Of a DNA stretch of 64,000 nt, positions 28,540 through 49,514 are shown piece after piece. Location of the stretch: assembly GCA_943787205.1 (NCBI GenBank), contig CALSLN010000006.1, forward strand, positions 1 through 64,000, in the 5' to 3' direction. The notes beneath the pieces are model-generated. The model was given only the letters and a program-made list of their open reading frames with translations. It did not search any database and was not told the DNA's origin. Both the position numbers and the translations under genes were made by a program. Each line of letters opens with the position of its first letter. Within the stretch, counting starts at the first letter, position 1. The stretch is from an uncultured Rhodospirillaceae bacterium (lineage in GTDB: Bacteria; Pseudomonadota; Alphaproteobacteria; Rhodospirillales; Rhodospirillaceae).

Positions 28540-29073
28540 TTACTTCTTCTTGCCTTCTTTGCGGATGATATATTCGCCGGCATAACGAACACCCTTGCCC
28601 TTGTAGGGCTCTGGCGGACGGTAGGCCCGAATTTCTGCTGCAACCTGGCCAACTTTTTGAAGGTCAGTGCCGCTTACATCAATCTGAGTAGGCTGTGGCG
28701 TCTTAATCTCAATCCCCTCTGGGATCGCAAAATTTACGTCGTGTGAAAAGCCTAGGCTAAGGAGCAATGTCTTGCCCTGTGCCTGTGCCTTATAACCAAC
28801 ACCTTGAATTTCAAGTGTCTTCGTAAAACCTTCGCTTACACCAACGACCATGTTCTCAACGAGAGATCTCGTTGTGCCCCACATCGTGCGTGCACGCCGC
28901 CCATTGCCAATTGGCTTAATGGTGACTTCATTGTCGGTGATGATCGTTTCGATTTCATCAGCCGTAAGATAGGTCATCTCTCCACGTTTACCTTTGGTCG
29001 TCAGCTTATTGCCGTCCAAGGTAACTGTGACACCATCAGGAATGACGATCGGATTTTTTCCAACGCGTGACAT
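28540..29073 (-). CDS. rplF: 50S ribosomal protein L6
   Basis: 177 residues, two repeated L6 domains. Motifs: MSRVGKNPIVIPDGVTV, the linker MWGTTRSLVENMVVGVSEGF, and the C-terminal signature RAYRPPEPYKGKGVRYAGE. It binds near the sarcin-ricin loop. Placed 12 nt after rpsH. Confidence 0.97.
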   Translation of the reverse strand: MSRVGKNPIVIPDGVTVTLDGNKLTTKGKRGEMTYLTADEIETIITDNEVTIKPIGNGRRARTMWGTTRSLVENMVVGVSEGFTKTLEIQGVGYKAQAQGKTLLLSLGFSHDVNFAIPEGIEIKTPQPTQIDVSGTDLQKVGQVAAEIRAYRPPEPYKGKGVRYAGEYIIRKEGKKK

Positions 29074-29085
29074 AAAATTGCCCCC

Positions 29086-29484
29086 CTAAAATACTTGGCA
29101 GAGGACTTCGCCGCCCACGTTGGCGTCTCGCGCCTCGTGATCCGACATAACGCCACGTGGCGTAGACAGAATAGAAATACCCAAGCCGTTGTAGACACGC
29201 GGTAAATCTTTGATCTTCGAATAAATTCGCCGACCAGGTGTAGACACACGCGTAATCTTACTAATGACGGGTTCACCCTCATTATACTTAAGTTCGATAC
29301 GCAATTCATCGACACCGACGCGAACATTGTACCGCTCAAAGCCCCGGATATATCCTTCGCGCTGCAAAACATCGAGCAGGTTTTCGCGAAGTTTAGATGC
29401 GGGTGCAGTGACAGCATTCTTACGTGCTTGCTGTCCATTGCGGATACGAGTCAGCGTATCACCGATGGGATCGGATAAAGCCAC
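29086..29484 (-). CDS. rpsH: 30S ribosomal protein S8
   Basis: 132 residues. S8 blocks: [18 protein letters not shown] and the C-terminal [20 protein letters not shown]. It binds central-domain 16S rRNA helix 21; in E. coli it also represses the spc operon by binding its mRNA, so an autoregulatory role is possible here (family knowledge). Confidence 0.97.
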   Translation of the reverse strand: MALSDPIGDTLTRIRNGQQARKNAVTAPASKLRENLLDVLQREGYIRGFERYNVRVGVDELRIELKYNEGEPVISKITRVSTPGRRIYSKIKDLPRVYNGLGISILSTPRGVMSDHEARDANVGGEVLCQVF

Positions 29485-29496
29485 AATCGTCTCTCC

Positions 29497-29802
29497 TTAC
29501 CAGCTCGACTTAACCATGCCGGGAATCTGACCTCTAGAAGCCAAATCCCGCAACTTGATACGTCCAAGCTTAAACTTTCTATACACACCGCGCGGACGAC
29601 CAGTGATCTCACACCGATTGTGCACACGCACTTTGGATCCATTACGAGGCAATTCAGCAAGTTTCATTGCTGCCTCAAATCTTTCTTCCGGTGACGTCGC
29701 TCGGTCCATCACCGTTGCCTTAAGCTCAGCCCGGCGTTCGGATTGTTGGGCCACCATACGGCGACGCTTCTTATCCCGTTCTACAGCGCTCTTTTTAGCC
29801 AT
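29497..29802 (-). CDS. rpsN: 30S ribosomal protein S14, zinc-free type
   Basis: 101 residues, the long S14 form without the CxxC zinc motifs, usual in proteobacteria. Signature: [22 protein letters not shown], followed by [20 protein letters not shown] at the C-terminus. It lies between rplE and rpsH. Confidence 0.97.
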   Translation of the reverse strand: MAKKSAVERDKKRRRMVAQQSERRAELKATVMDRATSPEERFEAAMKLAELPRNGSKVRVHNRCEITGRPRGVYRKFKLGRIKLRDLASRGQIPGMVKSSW

Positions 29803-29822
29803 TTTTTAGCGTGCTCCAGGCG

Positions 29823-30371
29823 TTAGGATTTACGAAACGGCAGATCAAAACCTACGAGAAGCGCCTTAGCTTCATCGTCGTTTTCTGCCGTCGTGCAAAT
29901 GGTGATGTTCATGCCTCTAACTTTGTCCACCTTGTCGTACTTAATTTCTGGGAAGACAATTTGTTCCTTGAGACCCATGTTATAGTTGCCGCGACCATCA
30001 AAGGCCTTAGGTGGCAAGCCGCGAAAATCTCTAACCCGCGGCAGGGCAATCGTAACGAGACGGTCAAGGAATTCGTACATCCTGACGCGTCGCAATGTCA
30101 CAGATGTGCCGACCATCATTCCATCCCGAAGCTTAAAGCCAGCAATTGACTTCTTTGACTTCGTAATCAAAGGCTTCTGACCAGAGATCAGGGTCATGTC
30201 TTGAACAGCACCCTCGATCTTTTTGCGGTCTTGAGACGCCTCACCCACACCCATGTTGAGAACAATTTTCTCAAGCTTTGGGACCTGCATAGGATTGGAA
30301 TAGGAGAAGGACTCCATAAGAGTCTTCCGGACGACATCGTTATAATGTTGGCGTAAACGTGGTTCAGTCAT
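29823..30371 (-). CDS. rplE: 50S ribosomal protein L5
   Basis: 182 residues from ATG 30371 ([10 protein letters not shown]), which has GAGG 5 nt upstream; an open TTG five codons earlier is less likely. L5 blocks: [38 protein letters not shown] and the C-terminal [19 protein letters not shown]. It binds 5S rRNA and touches P-site tRNA. It follows rplX by 7 nt. Confidence 0.96.
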   Translation of the reverse strand: MTEPRLRQHYNDVVRKTLMESFSYSNPMQVPKLEKIVLNMGVGEASQDRKKIEGAVQDMTLISGQKPLITKSKKSIAGFKLRDGMMVGTSVTLRRVRMYEFLDRLVTIALPRVRDFRGLPPKAFDGRGNYNMGLKEQIVFPEIKYDKVDKVRGMNITICTTAENDDEAKALLVGFDLPFRKS

Positions 30372-30378
30372 GACAGCC

Positions 30379-30690
30379 TCAATCAATCACTTCACCGGAA
30401 CGCTTCGCGTACCGAACTTTTGTACCATCATCGAGAGTGCGGAACCCAACACGGGTCGCAATGTTCTCTTTTGGATCGACGATTGCCAGGTTAGAAATAT
30501 GGATTGACGCTTCTTTCTCGACAATCCCTCCAGCCGCCGTCGCAGACGGACGTGTATGACGGCGCATCATATTGATACCCTGCACAATCACGCGATCTTC
30601 CTGCGGCAACGATTTGACGATATCGCCCTTCTTACCGCGGTCTTTACCGGTAAGAACAATGACCTTATCGCCCTTCTTAAGCTTAACCAT
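30379..30690 (-). CDS. rplX: 50S ribosomal protein L24
   Basis: 103 residues from ATG 30690, which overlaps the rplN stop (TGATG) and has GGAGG 7 nt upstream. KOW motif near the N-terminus: [20 protein letters not shown]24 initiates 50S assembly near the exit tunnel. The C-terminal block [20 protein letters not shown] is typical. Confidence 0.96.
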   Translation of the reverse strand: MVKLKKGDKVIVLTGKDRGKKGDIVKSLPQEDRVIVQGINMMRRHTRPSATAAGGIVEKEASIHISNLAIVDPKENIATRVGFRTLDDGTKVRYAKRSGEVID

Positions 30691-31058
30691 CACAGCACCT
30701 CCGGCGCCAATGAGACGATCTTCATGAACGTCTTAGAGCGCAGCTCACGGGTAACCGGCCCAAAAATACGAGTTCCGATCGGCTCACCAGCCTTACTGAT
30801 CAACACGGCTGCATTACTGTCAAAACGGATTGCTGTTCCATCCGCGCGGCGTACTTCTTTAGCAGTACGCACAATAACGGCACGGTGAACATCACCCTTC
30901 TTAACACGGCCCCTTGGAATGGCTTCCTTAACAGAAACGACAATCACGTCACCGACGCCCGCGAATCTGCGCTTGGATCCACCAAGAACCTTGATGCACT
31001 GAACCCGCCTCGCCCCCGAGTTATCGGCAACGTCCAGATTTGATTGCATCTGAATCAT
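30690..31058 (-). CDS. rplN: 50S ribosomal protein L14
   Basis: 122 residues, exact family length. [27 protein letters not shown] opens it, and the C-terminus reads [24 protein letters not shown]. It sits at the subunit interface. The start lies 33 nt after rpsQ. Confidence 0.98.
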   Translation of the reverse strand: MIQMQSNLDVADNSGARRVQCIKVLGGSKRRFAGVGDVIVVSVKEAIPRGRVKKGDVHRAVIVRTAKEVRRADGTAIRFDSNAAVLISKAGEPIGTRIFGPVTRELRSKTFMKIVSLAPEVL

Positions 31059-31091
31059 AGCATTACGTCCTTACGTTCGCCCTGGTGCAAC

Positions 31092-31331
31092 TTACTCAGC
31101 TGAGTCAGCTACGAGTTCCCAGGTCTTTCTTTTTGAGATTGGTGAACATTCGCGAATACGAACGATGTCGCCAATCTTGCAGATGTTAGCTTCATCATGC
31201 GCTGCGTACTTCTTCGAGCGCTTGATAAACTTTTTGTACAGTGGGTGTGCAACACGACGCTCAACTTTAACCACGACGGTCTTGTCTTGCTTATCGCTAA
31301 CCACAACCCCTTGCAGAATACGCTTAGGCAT
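31092..31331 (-). CDS. rpsQ: 30S ribosomal protein S17
   Basis: 79 residues with the S17 OB-fold motifs [20 protein letters not shown] and [23 protein letters not shown] primary 16S rRNA binder at the body. It follows rpmC by 10 nt. Confidence 0.97.
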   Translation of the reverse strand: MPKRILQGVVVSDKQDKTVVVKVERRVAHPLYKKFIKRSKKYAAHDEANICKIGDIVRIRECSPISKRKTWELVADSAE

Positions 31332-31341
31332 AAGTCTCTCC

Positions 31342-31551
31342 TTAAGCCTGCGCTACTGCGGCATCGCCGCGTTGGTGCAGGATAGTCTTGATCTGCGCGA
31401 TCTCGCGACGCACGCGCATAAATTCCGCAGTATTTTCCAACTGACCCGAGGCTCTTTGAAACCGCAGGTTAAGCTGCGTCTTCTTCAAATCGAGCAACCG
31501 GCCTGATAGTTCATCTTCACTTTTTGCGCGAAGGTCTTCAGCTTTAGCCAT
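31342..31551 (-). CDS. rpmC: 50S ribosomal protein L29
   Basis: 69 residues, two-helix protein at the tunnel exit: [26 protein letters not shown] and [17 protein letters not shown] are the L29 signatures. It lies 3 nt from rplP and is the docking site for trigger factor and SRP together with L23. Confidence 0.96.
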   Translation of the reverse strand: MAKAEDLRAKSEDELSGRLLDLKKTQLNLRFQRASGQLENTAEFMRVRREIAQIKTILHQRGDAAVAQA

Positions 31552-31554
31552 GAT

Positions 31555-31974
31555 TTAACCCTCCAACCCAATACGCGTGACAAACTTCGTCTTAATCGGC
31601 AACTTTGCTGCGGCTAAAGTAAAAGCCTGACGAGCCACCGTTTCTGAAACGCCATCAACTTCAAACATGATGCGACCAGGTTTCACGCGGCAGGCCCAAT
31701 ACTCGACGGACCCCTTACCTTTACCCTGACGCACTTCAGGCGGCTTCTTCGAGACTGGCACATCTGGGAAAATTCTAATCCAGACACGGCCTTGACGTTT
31801 CATGTGACGTGTCATTGCACGCCGTGCCGCTTCAATCTGACGTGCCGTGACACGCTCAGGCTGAAGAGCTTTCAAGCCAAATGAACCGAAATTCAACTGC
31901 GACCCAGCATGAGCAACGCCATGAATGCGTCCCTTGTGGGCCTTTCTAAACTTTGTACGTTTCGGACTTAACAT
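31555..31974 (-). CDS. rplP: 50S ribosomal protein L16
   Basis: 139 residues. [19 protein letters not shown] and [21 protein letters not shown] followed by [22 protein letters not shown] are diagnostic for L16, which helps position A-site tRNA. It follows rpsC by about 36 nt. Confidence 0.98.
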   Translation of the reverse strand: MLSPKRTKFRKAHKGRIHGVAHAGSQLNFGSFGLKALQPERVTARQIEAARRAMTRHMKRQGRVWIRIFPDVPVSKKPPEVRQGKGKGSVEYWACRVKPGRIMFEVDGVSETVARQAFTLAAAKLPIKTKFVTRIGLEG

Positions 31975-32010
31975 CCCGAACCTTCCTTGAACCTTTTATC
32001 AGCGCGCTTC

Positions 32011-32688
32011 TTAGCGTGCCGTTTGATCCTGTAAACGATTGTCATGGGCCATGGGATCGTGTTCCATGACGTCACCCTTGTAGATCCAAACCTTCACACC
32101 ACACACGCCGTATGTTGTGTGAGCACTTGCTTCCCCGTAATCAATGTCTGCACGTAACGTATGCAGAGGAACACGTCCTTCGCGATACCATTCAGTCCGT
32201 GCAATTTCAGCACCACCCAAACGACCCGCACAGTTGATACGAATACCGCCAGCGCCAAGACGCATGGCAGATTGAACAGCGCGCTTCATGGCTCGACGAA
32301 AAGCGACACGACGCTCTAACTGCTGGCAAATATTCTCTCCAACCAACTGAGCATCAATTTCCGGCTTACGAATTTCAACGATGTTCAGGCTGACTTCATT
32401 GCCTGTCATCTGCTGAAGAGCCTTACGCATATTCTCAATATCTTGACCTTTCTTACCAATCACCACACCTGGGCGAGCAGTATGAATAGTCACGCGGGCT
32501 TTCTTTGCCGGACGCTCAATAACAATCTTCGACACGCCAGCCTGAGCCAAGCGGTCCTGTAAATATTTACGGATCCGCAAGTCTTCATGCAGCAAGTCTG
32601 CATACTTTGCCTTACCCGCAAACCATCGGGAATCCCAAGTCCGGTTAATGCCCAGACGTAGACCAATCGGATTTACTTTCTGACCCAT
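32011..32688 (-). CDS. rpsC: 30S ribosomal protein S3
   Basis: 225 residues. N-terminal [22 protein letters not shown] type-2 domain with [16 protein letters not shown], and the C-terminal domain [27 protein letters not shown]. It sits at the mRNA entry site. Its ATG lies against the rplV stop (1-nt overlap). Confidence 0.98.
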   Translation of the reverse strand: MGQKVNPIGLRLGINRTWDSRWFAGKAKYADLLHEDLRIRKYLQDRLAQAGVSKIVIERPAKKARVTIHTARPGVVIGKKGQDIENMRKALQQMTGNEVSLNIVEIRKPEIDAQLVGENICQQLERRVAFRRAMKRAVQSAMRLGAGGIRINCAGRLGGAEIARTEWYREGRVPLHTLRADIDYGEASAHTTYGVCGVKVWIYKGDVMEHDPMAHDNRLQDQTAR

Positions 32689-33068
32689 TAAACGGCCTCC
32701 TCGCGCTCACGCACGATAATTGTAAGATTACTGAACGGCTTAAGGATCTTTCCGACACGGCCGCGCGCTCTGGGGCGCCACCGCTTCATGGTCAGACTCT
32801 TGCCAACGAACGCTTCCGAAACAACAAGACTATCAACATCGAGTTGATGGTTGTTTTCCGCATTCGCTATCGCAGATTCCAAAACAGTCTTCACATCCTG
32901 AGACACGCGACGTGTAGAGAAAGTGAGTTGCGCCAACGCTGCTTCAGCAGACTTTCCGCGGATAGACTGAGCCACTAGGTTTAACTTCTGTGGGCTCACG
33001 CGAATAGACTTCGAGAAAGCGCGCACTTCAGCGTCGCTAAGACGCCGCTCTTTGCTCGGCTTACCCAT
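32688..33068 (-). CDS. rplV: 50S ribosomal protein L22
   Basis: 126 residues. L22 features: [29 protein letters not shown] and the C-terminal loop region [26 protein letters not shown], which reaches into the exit tunnel. It begins 2 nt after rpsS. Confidence 0.97.
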   Translation of the reverse strand: MGKPSKERRLSDAEVRAFSKSIRVSPQKLNLVAQSIRGKSAEAALAQLTFSTRRVSQDVKTVLESAIANAENNHQLDVDSLVVSEAFVGKSLTMKRWRPRARGRVGKILKPFSNLTIIVREREEAV

Positions 33069-33070
33069 AA

Positions 33071-33349
33071 CTACTTCCTCTTCGCTTTCTTATCAGCGGT
33101 ATGACCGTAATAGGTACGCGTTGGTGAGAACTCACCAAATTTGTGCCCAATCATATTCTCGGTCACCATCACCGGCACAAATTTGTGCCCGTTGTGCACG
33201 CCAAACGTAAGTCCCACAAACTGAGGGAGTATCGTAGAACGACGCGACCAAATCTTGATCACATCGTTGCGGCCTGATGCACGCGACACTTCTGCTTTCT
33301 TCAGCAGATAACCGTCGACGAACGGACCTTTCCAGACAGAACGAACCAC
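33071..33349 (-). CDS. rpsS: 30S ribosomal protein S19
   Basis: 92 residues: [42 protein letters not shown] and [15 protein letters not shown] are the S19 blocks. It is in the 30S head next to S13. This is the last undamaged reading frame before the frameshifted block starts at about 33.85 kb. Confidence 0.98.
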   Translation of the reverse strand: MVRSVWKGPFVDGYLLKKAEVSRASGRNDVIKIWSRRSTILPQFVGLTFGVHNGHKFVPVMVTENMIGHKFGEFSPTRTYYGHTADKKAKRK

Positions 33350-33361
33350 TAGCGCCCTCCG

Positions 33362-34210
33362 TTACTTTCTTTTTTTCTTGGCCAGATGACGGCTTCGCAT
33401 AATCAGCCCATCTGTACGCTTATTGGAACGAGTCTTCTTGCCCTTTGTTGGCTTGCCCCAAGGTGTCACCGGATGGCGACCTCCAGAGGTTTTGCCTTCA
33501 CCACCACCGTGGGGGTGATCAACAGGGTTCATCACAACACCACGAACGGTCGGACGGACACCCATCCAACGTTTGCGGCCAGCTTTGCCAAGCTTAATGT
33601 TTTGATTGTCTGGGTTTGACACAGCACCAACAGACGCCATGCACTCACCGCGCACCAAACGCAGCTCACCAGAAGACAAACGAAGCTGCGCGTATCCGCC
33701 GTCTTTACCGATTAACTGCGCATAGCAACCAGCAGAACGAGCGATCTGCGCCCCCTTGCCTGGCTTCATTTCAATATTGTGAATGATGGTGCCGACCGGG
33801 ATATTCTTAAGCGGCATCGCATTACCAGGCTTAATGTCTGCCCGCTCTGCCGCAACAACCTGATCACCCAGCCTTAAGGCGCTGTGGCGCTAGAATGTAG
33901 GCGTGCTCGCCATCGTCGTACTTAATCAGCGCGATAAACGCCGTCCGGTTAGGATCGTACTCAAGTCGCTCAACCGTGGCTCCAACAACATCAAACTTGG
34001 TCCGCTTGAAATCAATCTTACGGTAGCGGCGCTTATGACCGCCGCCGATATGACGCATCGTCAATCGGCCGTGGTTGTTGCGGCCACCCGACTTCGTCAG
34101 CCCTTCGGTCAACGCCTTTATACCGGCCCGCCCTTGTGCAGGTCAGACCGGTCCACGAGCACCAGCCCGCGCATGCCGTTCGTCACTGGCTTATAGGTTT
34201 TAAGTGCCAT
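33362..34210 (-). CDS. rplB: 50S ribosomal protein L2, frameshifted in this sequence
   Basis: The gene starts at ATG 34210 ([15 protein letters not shown]) and ends at 33362. Three consecutive frames are needed. The first break is near 34112-34130, where a base appears missing in a G/C run (HKG then [11 protein letters not shown]). The second is near 33882-33890, where an extra G in GCTGGGTGATCAG turns KAGDQVV into a stop. Reassembled, all L2 blocks are present, including [17 protein letters not shown] and [20 protein letters not shown] with the histidine important for peptidyl transfer. I treat the breaks as sequence errors because L2 is essential. Confidence 0.9.
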
Positions 34211-34214
34211 CGCT

Positions 34215-34529
34215 TTATAGTCCTGTCGTCACGTCGATCGATTGGCCTTCAGCCAAAGTTACGATCGCTTTCTTCGTGTCGTTACGCCGACCGACCTGGC
34301 CACGAAAACGCTTCACCTTGCCCTTCTGGACCAACGTGTTCACGCCCGTCACGTCGACCTTAAACAGCGCCTCAACAGCCTGTTTGATCTGCGGCTTTGT
34401 CGCCCACGTCGCAACGCTTAAACATCGACCTGATTAAACTCTGACGCCAGCGTCGACTTTCTCGGTGATGAGCGGCGCTTCAATCACATCGTAAAGCAGT
34501 TCCGTCGCTTGCTTGTCTCTGCGCTCATT
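34215..34529 (-). CDS. rplW: 50S ribosomal protein L23, frameshifted in this sequence
   Basis: Start ATG 34529, overlapping the rplD stop (AAATGA) and preceded by GAGGAG; stop at 34215. In different frames one reads [16 protein letters not shown] (N-terminal), [15 protein letters not shown] and [21 protein letters not shown] (core), and SIDVTTGL (C-terminus), which together are L23. At least three indels separate them. L23 lies at the tunnel exit. No single frame longer than about 40 codons carries the product here. Confidence 0.8.
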
Positions 34530-35161
34530 TCAAACGCTCCTCAAGCTTCTCTAAGCCCTGCTTTGGTTAGCACCAATTTTTCGCGGCGCAGAATGTCGTA
34601 CACATTCGCGCCCTCTGCGCAGGCAGCACATCCACGCCGATGATGTTTCGGGCAGCCAGGCAGAAACGCCTGCATCGAGCGTCAGGGCCATCAATGATCA
34701 AGAGCCGACTTCCAGCCCAGCTTCTTAATCTGTGCCGCCAGCTTCTTGGTCTTGCCCTCTCCGGACTTTAGCTTCGTCCAAAACAATCAATGCTGCCTTC
34801 TTTTGCCTTTGCGGATCAGAGCCGTTTTCAGGCCGAGAGCGACGCACTTTCTTCGTTCAGCGAGTGAGCGTGGCTGCGCACGACTGGTCCAAATGCCTTG
34901 CCACCACCGCGCTGATTGCGGTGCCCGCGCGTTACCTTGCCGCGCACGACCCGTGCCTTTCTGCTTGAACGGCTTCTTGTTCGTGCCGCTCACTTCGCCG
35001 ACCGTCTTTGTCTTGTGAGTGCCCGGCTTGGCGTTTCGCCAACTGCCAGCGCACGACCCGGTGCAGGATGTCTTCCCGCACCTCTAAGGCCGAAGACCGT
35101 CATCAGCCAAATCCACCGACCCGACGCTCTTGCTGTCTAGGTTAATAATATCGCACTTCAT
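34526..35161 (-). CDS. rplD: 50S ribosomal protein L4, frameshifted in this sequence
   Basis: Start ATG 35161 ([20 protein letters not shown]), stop at 34528-34526 in the LEKLEERLK end. The frame changes several times; the 34787-34993 stretch reads [20 protein letters not shown], the diagnostic L4 loop. In E. coli L4 represses the S10 operon. The start lies 3 nt after the rplC stop. Confidence 0.82.
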
Positions 35162-35164
35162 AAC

Positions 35165-35958
35165 TTAGGCGTCCTTATTGTCCGCATCTGCTTCGCCCGC
35201 TGGGGCGGCGGCATCTGCGTTTTCAACTGGAGCTGTTTCTTCAGACGGTGTCTCTTCGGCTGCAGCCTGTTCAACAGGAGCACTTCCAGAGGAGATCAAA
35301 GCTGCCGGTGTAGGAAGACCTTCTGGCGGGCTCTTCTTCACTGAATCTTTGATCAAAACATAACCATTCTCAGACCCAGGAACACCACCACTGACCAAGA
35401 TCAGGCCGCGTTTAGGATCAGTCGATACGATCTGTAAATTCTGAATGGTTGTGCGTTGGTCACCCATGTGGCCTGCCATCTTCTTACCTTTGAAGACTTT
35501 GCCTGGATCTTGGCACTGACCGGTAGAGCCATGACTACGGTGAGAGATCGAAACACCGTGGGTCGCCTCCAAGCCAGCGAAGTTGTGACGCTTCATTGCA
35601 CCCGCGAAGCCCTTACCAATCGATGTACCAGTGACATCAACGAACTGCCCTGGAACGAAATGTTCCGCAGAAAGTTCTGCACCAACATCGAACCAGTTCT
35701 TCGGAGCAACACGAAATTCAACGAGCTTCTTCGAGGCTCAACTTTCGCTTTCGCAAAGTGGCCACGCATGCGCTTTGTCATATTTCGCGGCTTAGCCGCA
35801 CCATACCCAGCTGGAGGCTGTATAGCCATCTGTTTCTTCCGTGCGCTGAGCAACAACTTGGCGCCTCCACATTAAGAACGGTGACAGGCACGTGCTTGCC
35901 AGCTTCGGCGAACACGCGGGTCATCCCCACTTTTTTGCAATCAAGTACCGGTACGCAT
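35165..35958 (-). CDS. rplC: 50S ribosomal protein L3, frameshifted, with acidic C-terminal tail
   Basis: Start ATG 35958 (MRTG, then in another frame [25 protein letters not shown]). The C-terminal two thirds (35596 to 35165) read cleanly as [23 protein letters not shown] and [22 protein letters not shown], the L3 core that carries the methylated glutamine. Beyond the L3 fold there is an unusual tail of about 40 residues rich in Ala, Glu, Pro and Asp, ending ADADNKDA. At least three indels lie between 35600 and 35950. Confidence 0.87.
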
Positions 35959-35970
35959 CAGCCCATACCC

Positions 35971-36281
35971 CTACAACTTGATTTCCACATCGACGCCGGC
36001 CGCAAGATCCAGCTTCATCAGCGCATCCACTGTCTGTGGGGTGGATCGACAATGTCGAGCAGACGCTTATGCGTACGGATTTCAAACTGTTCCCGCGACT
36101 TTTTGTCAATATGCGGAGACCGGTTAACCGTAACTTTCTCAATTCGCGTCGGCAGCGGAATGGGCCCCCGAACCTGAGCGCCCGTCCTTTTGGCCGTAGA
36201 CACAATTTCACGAGTCGACTGATCGAGCACGCGATGATCAAACGCCTTAAGGCGGATGCGGATATTTTGGTTGTCTAGCAT
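35971..36281 (-). CDS. rpsJ: 30S ribosomal protein S10, frameshifted near its end
   Basis: Start ATG 36281 ([20 protein letters not shown]), stop TAG at 35971-35973. The frame is intact through [33 protein letters not shown] and then shifts near 36020-36035, after which [13 protein letters not shown] completes the protein in another frame. S10 is also the NusE partner in antitermination. Confidence 0.9.
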
Positions 36282-36294
36282 CAGTCCATTCCTA

Positions 36295-37525
<1,231 letters not shown>

Positions 37526-37572
37526 GTCTTCCCTTTCTTCCTCTATCGTCCGTTCAAGAATACCGATACTGA

Positions 37573-39631
37573 TTAACCAGCCAACTTTGCCTTCATCTCT
37601 TCGGAACTGCATTCGGTACTTGCTCATAGTGATCGAATCCATTGTGAATGCGCCCGACCCTGGCTCATGGACCGCAAGTGTGTTCACATAACCAAACATA
37701 TTTGCGAGCGGCACCATTGCATCGATACACTGTGCATTGACCGCGCTGATCCATTCCACCAACATTGCCACGGCGACTGATTCAAATCACCAATACGTCA
37801 CCCATGTAGTCTTCCGGTGTTACAACTCTCAACCTTCATGACTGGCTCAAGCAAGCTTGGACCCGCCTGAGGCAGCCTTCGACGACAGCCGCCCGAGCCA
37901 GCGATTTCAAAAGCCATGACCGAGATCAACATCATGATAGGCGCCGTCATAGAGCGTGCCTTGAACGTCGATCATCGGGAAGCCGCAATAACACCGCTTT
38001 CCAACGATTCATAATGCCCTTTTCAACACCGGGAATATATTCCCTTGGAACGTTACCACCGGTAACTTGATTTCTCAAACTCGAAGTCACCAGCTTCAAG
38101 GGCTCAACCTTAATTTGACGCGAGCGAACTGACCACTACCACCCGATTGCTTCTTGTGGGTGTAGTCACAGTCAGACTCTTTCGGTGATGGTTTCACGAT
38201 AGGCCACTTGTGGCGGCGCCTACGTTGGCCTCAACCTTAAATTCGCGCTTCATACGATCAACAGAATTTCCAGGTGAAGCTCACCCATTCCCTTGATAAT
38301 CGTCTGACCACTTCCTCATCGTCGAGTTCACGCGGAAAGAAGGATCTTCATGCGCCAACCGGGCCAAGAGCCATACCCATCTTTTCCTGGTCAGCTCTTG
38401 TTTTTGGCTCAACCGCAACATCAATAACCGGATCTGGGAACTCCATCGCTCCAGAATACTGGGATCGCAGGATCACACAGCGTATCACCAGTGTCGTGTC
38501 CTTCAGACCAACCAGGGCAATATATCGCCCGCGTGCACTCTTTAATCTCTTCACGGTTATTGGAATGCATCAGAACATGCGACCAATCGCTTCTTTCTTC
38601 CCTTAACCGTAGTTCACAAATGCTGCACTCTGCCACTGTACCGGAATAAACCCGCGCAAACGTCAATGAACCGACGAACGGATCATTCATACTCTTAAAC
38701 GCAGAGCCGAAAAGGCTCGTTCAGTCAGCGTTCCGCACCACGTACCTCTTCAGTCATCAGGCATGATAGCCCTTGAATCGGCGGCAGATCAAGCGGAGAC
38801 GGCAAGATAATCAACAACAGCATCAAGCAGCGGCTGAACGCCTTTGTTCTTAAATGCCGAGCCTGCAAGAACGGAACAAACGCTCTTGGCAATCGTACCC
38901 TTACGGATGCATGCCTTTAGAGTTCGCCTCATCAGGCTCATTGCCCTCAAGGTAAGCCTCCATGGCGTCATCATCCATTTCGACGCAGTCTCAAGCATGT
39001 TTCACGCTCATTCAGCACCGTCTTCAAGTCAGCAGGAATGTCGACGTATTCAAACTCGCGCCCAGGTCTTCGCCCTTCCAGATGATGGCCTTATCTTGAC
39101 ACGTCGACAACGACCTTGATAATTCGCCTCGGCCCGATTGGAAATTGAAAACAGAGGCGTGCGCCCAAGACGGTCAATCATCATTGAGACGCAGCGATAA
39201 AAGTCGCGCCCATACGGTCCATCTTATTGACGAAACAAATACGTGGAACTTCTATCTTATCGGCCTGGCGCCATACCGTTTCTGACTGCGGCTCAACACC
39301 AGCAACAGAGTCAAAAACCGCTACCGCACCATCAAGAACGCGAAGCGCACGCTCAACTTCAATCGTGAAATCCACGTGCCCGGGGTATCGATGATGTTGA
39401 TACGTTGATCTTCCAGAAACATGTCGTAGCAGCAGACGTAATGGTAATACCGCGCTCTTGCTCCTGCTCCATCCAGTCCATCGTGGCTGCTGCCATCGTG
39501 AACTTCACCGATCTTATGGACTCTGCCGTGTAATAGAGCATACGCTCGGTCGTCGTCGTTTTACCGGCATCAATATGGGCCATGATGCCGATATTGCGGT
39601 AACGATCAAGGTGGAGTCGTGCGTGCGACAT
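37573..39631 (-). CDS. fusA: Elongation factor G, frameshifted in this sequence
   Basis: Translocase GTPase. Start ATG 39631 ([32 protein letters not shown], with P-loop AHIDAGKT); stop TAA at 37573-37575 after EEMKAKLAG. Recognisable pieces in changing frames include [24 protein letters not shown], and near the C-terminus [12 protein letters not shown]. The total of about 2059 nt is slightly short of the usual 2076, so net bases are missing. At least ten indels are needed. Confidence 0.88.
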
Positions 39632-39655
39632 TTTTCTTACTCTTCAATCTTCGCG

Positions 39656-40120
<465 letters not shown>

Positions 40121-40144
40121 ATCGACGGTCCTCTTTCTCAAGCC

Positions 40145-40513
40145 TTATTTCGGCCGCTTGGCGCCGTATTTGGAACGACGCTGGCGACGATCACCGACGC
40201 CCTGCGTATCCAATACGCCGCGAATACGTGATAACGAACACCAGGCAAATCCTTCACACGACCGCCGCGGATCATCACAACAGAGTGTTCCTGAAGGTTA
40301 TGACCTTCACCGGAATATAGCTTGTACTTCAAAACCATTTGTAAGGCGCACGCGCGCCACTTTACGAAGCGCGAGTTCGGCTTCTTAGGTGTCGTTGTAT
40401 AAACGCGTGTGCAAACACCACGCTTCTGCGGGCACGCCTGCATAGGCAGGCACTTTGTTACGCTTCACGGGGCGCGTGCGACCTTTCCGCACCATCTGGT
40501 TGACCGTTGGCAT
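40145..40513 (-). CDS. rpsL: 30S ribosomal protein S12, frameshifted in this sequence
   Basis: Start ATG 40513 ([26 protein letters not shown]), stop TAA at 40145-40147 after KRPK. Central pieces [23 protein letters not shown] and [29 protein letters not shown] lie in a second frame. The lysines of the streptomycin-site motifs PKKPNS and GRVKDLPG look wild type. It is the first gene of the str operon; a promoter is visible at 40744-40772. Confidence 0.9.
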
Positions 40514-40743
40514 ACGCCCGATCCCTCTTTTCAAGTTCAACAATGTTGCACTGCGGGTCCGATTCCGGCCCCATCAGGCAACAAGCAAACCAGAACACAT
40601 CACGAGCGCGCAGAACGCGCTATGGCATGATCCGGCCGGTTTAGGTGGCCCTAAGGCCTATGTAACATCGCTAAATTAGGTTTTCGCTGCCCGCGTTTAG
40701 ACCGCATCAGGGTCTACCACCGGACGCCTTATTAAGCGGGCGG

Positions 40744-40772
40744 AATATATGGGCGGCCCTACCTGCCGTCAA
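40744..40772 (-). promoter_or_regulatory. Sigma70-type promoter for the rpsL (str) operon
   Basis: On the minus strand TTGACG (40772-40767), a 17-nt spacer and TATATT (40749-40744), followed by a GC-rich discriminator (CCGCCCGC), as seen at stringently controlled ribosomal promoters. Transcription would begin near 40737, about 225 nt before the rpsL start. It lies in the 349-nt rpoC-rpsL gap, downstream of the rpoC terminator. Confidence 0.7.
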
Positions 40773-40802
40773 CCCCAGAACCCGCTGAATCATGCGATTT
40801 TT

Positions 40803-40857
40803 TTGGGGTTCTAAGAAGAACCCCGATCGAGGGGAAAATAGCCCTCAATCGGGGTAA
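40803..40857 (-). terminator. Terminator hairpins after rpoC
   Basis: A 13-bp stem (CCCCGATTGAGGG with CCCTCGATCGGGG, 40821-40854) begins 9 nt after the rpoC stop and is followed on the minus strand by TTCTTCTT. A second hairpin, GGGGTTCT/AGAACCCC at 40805-40824, shares its first arm bases and would compete with it. The first probably ends rplJL-rpoBC transcription; the second is followed by A rather than T on this strand. Confidence 0.65.
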
Positions 40858-40862
40858 AATGA

Positions 40863-45086
<4,224 letters not shown>

Positions 45087-45162
45087 TCAGTGCCGTTCCG
45101 ATTTCGTTTTGACCTCTATGCGTCACCGTCGGTGCCTAGCCAAGCACCTCGCTTCAAGGTCG

Positions 45163-49349
<4,187 letters not shown>

Positions 49350-49514
49350 GAGTGACCCTCACTTCATAACATTTGGCTCGCCACAGGCTTGTGGCATGAC
49401 CAAACGGATTACGCACAGACGCGAAACACGATGGCGATAAGGGTCAAGGCAACCCTTCTCGTCATCGAGTTAGCGGTTTAGATGTCGCAAATTCCGCGAC
49501 AAGAATAGGCATAC

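Noticed and set aside
40805..40824. GGGGTTCT/AGAACCCC hairpin as a plus-strand terminator
   Set aside because: No plus-strand gene is upstream, and the T-run precedes rather than follows the stem on that strand.
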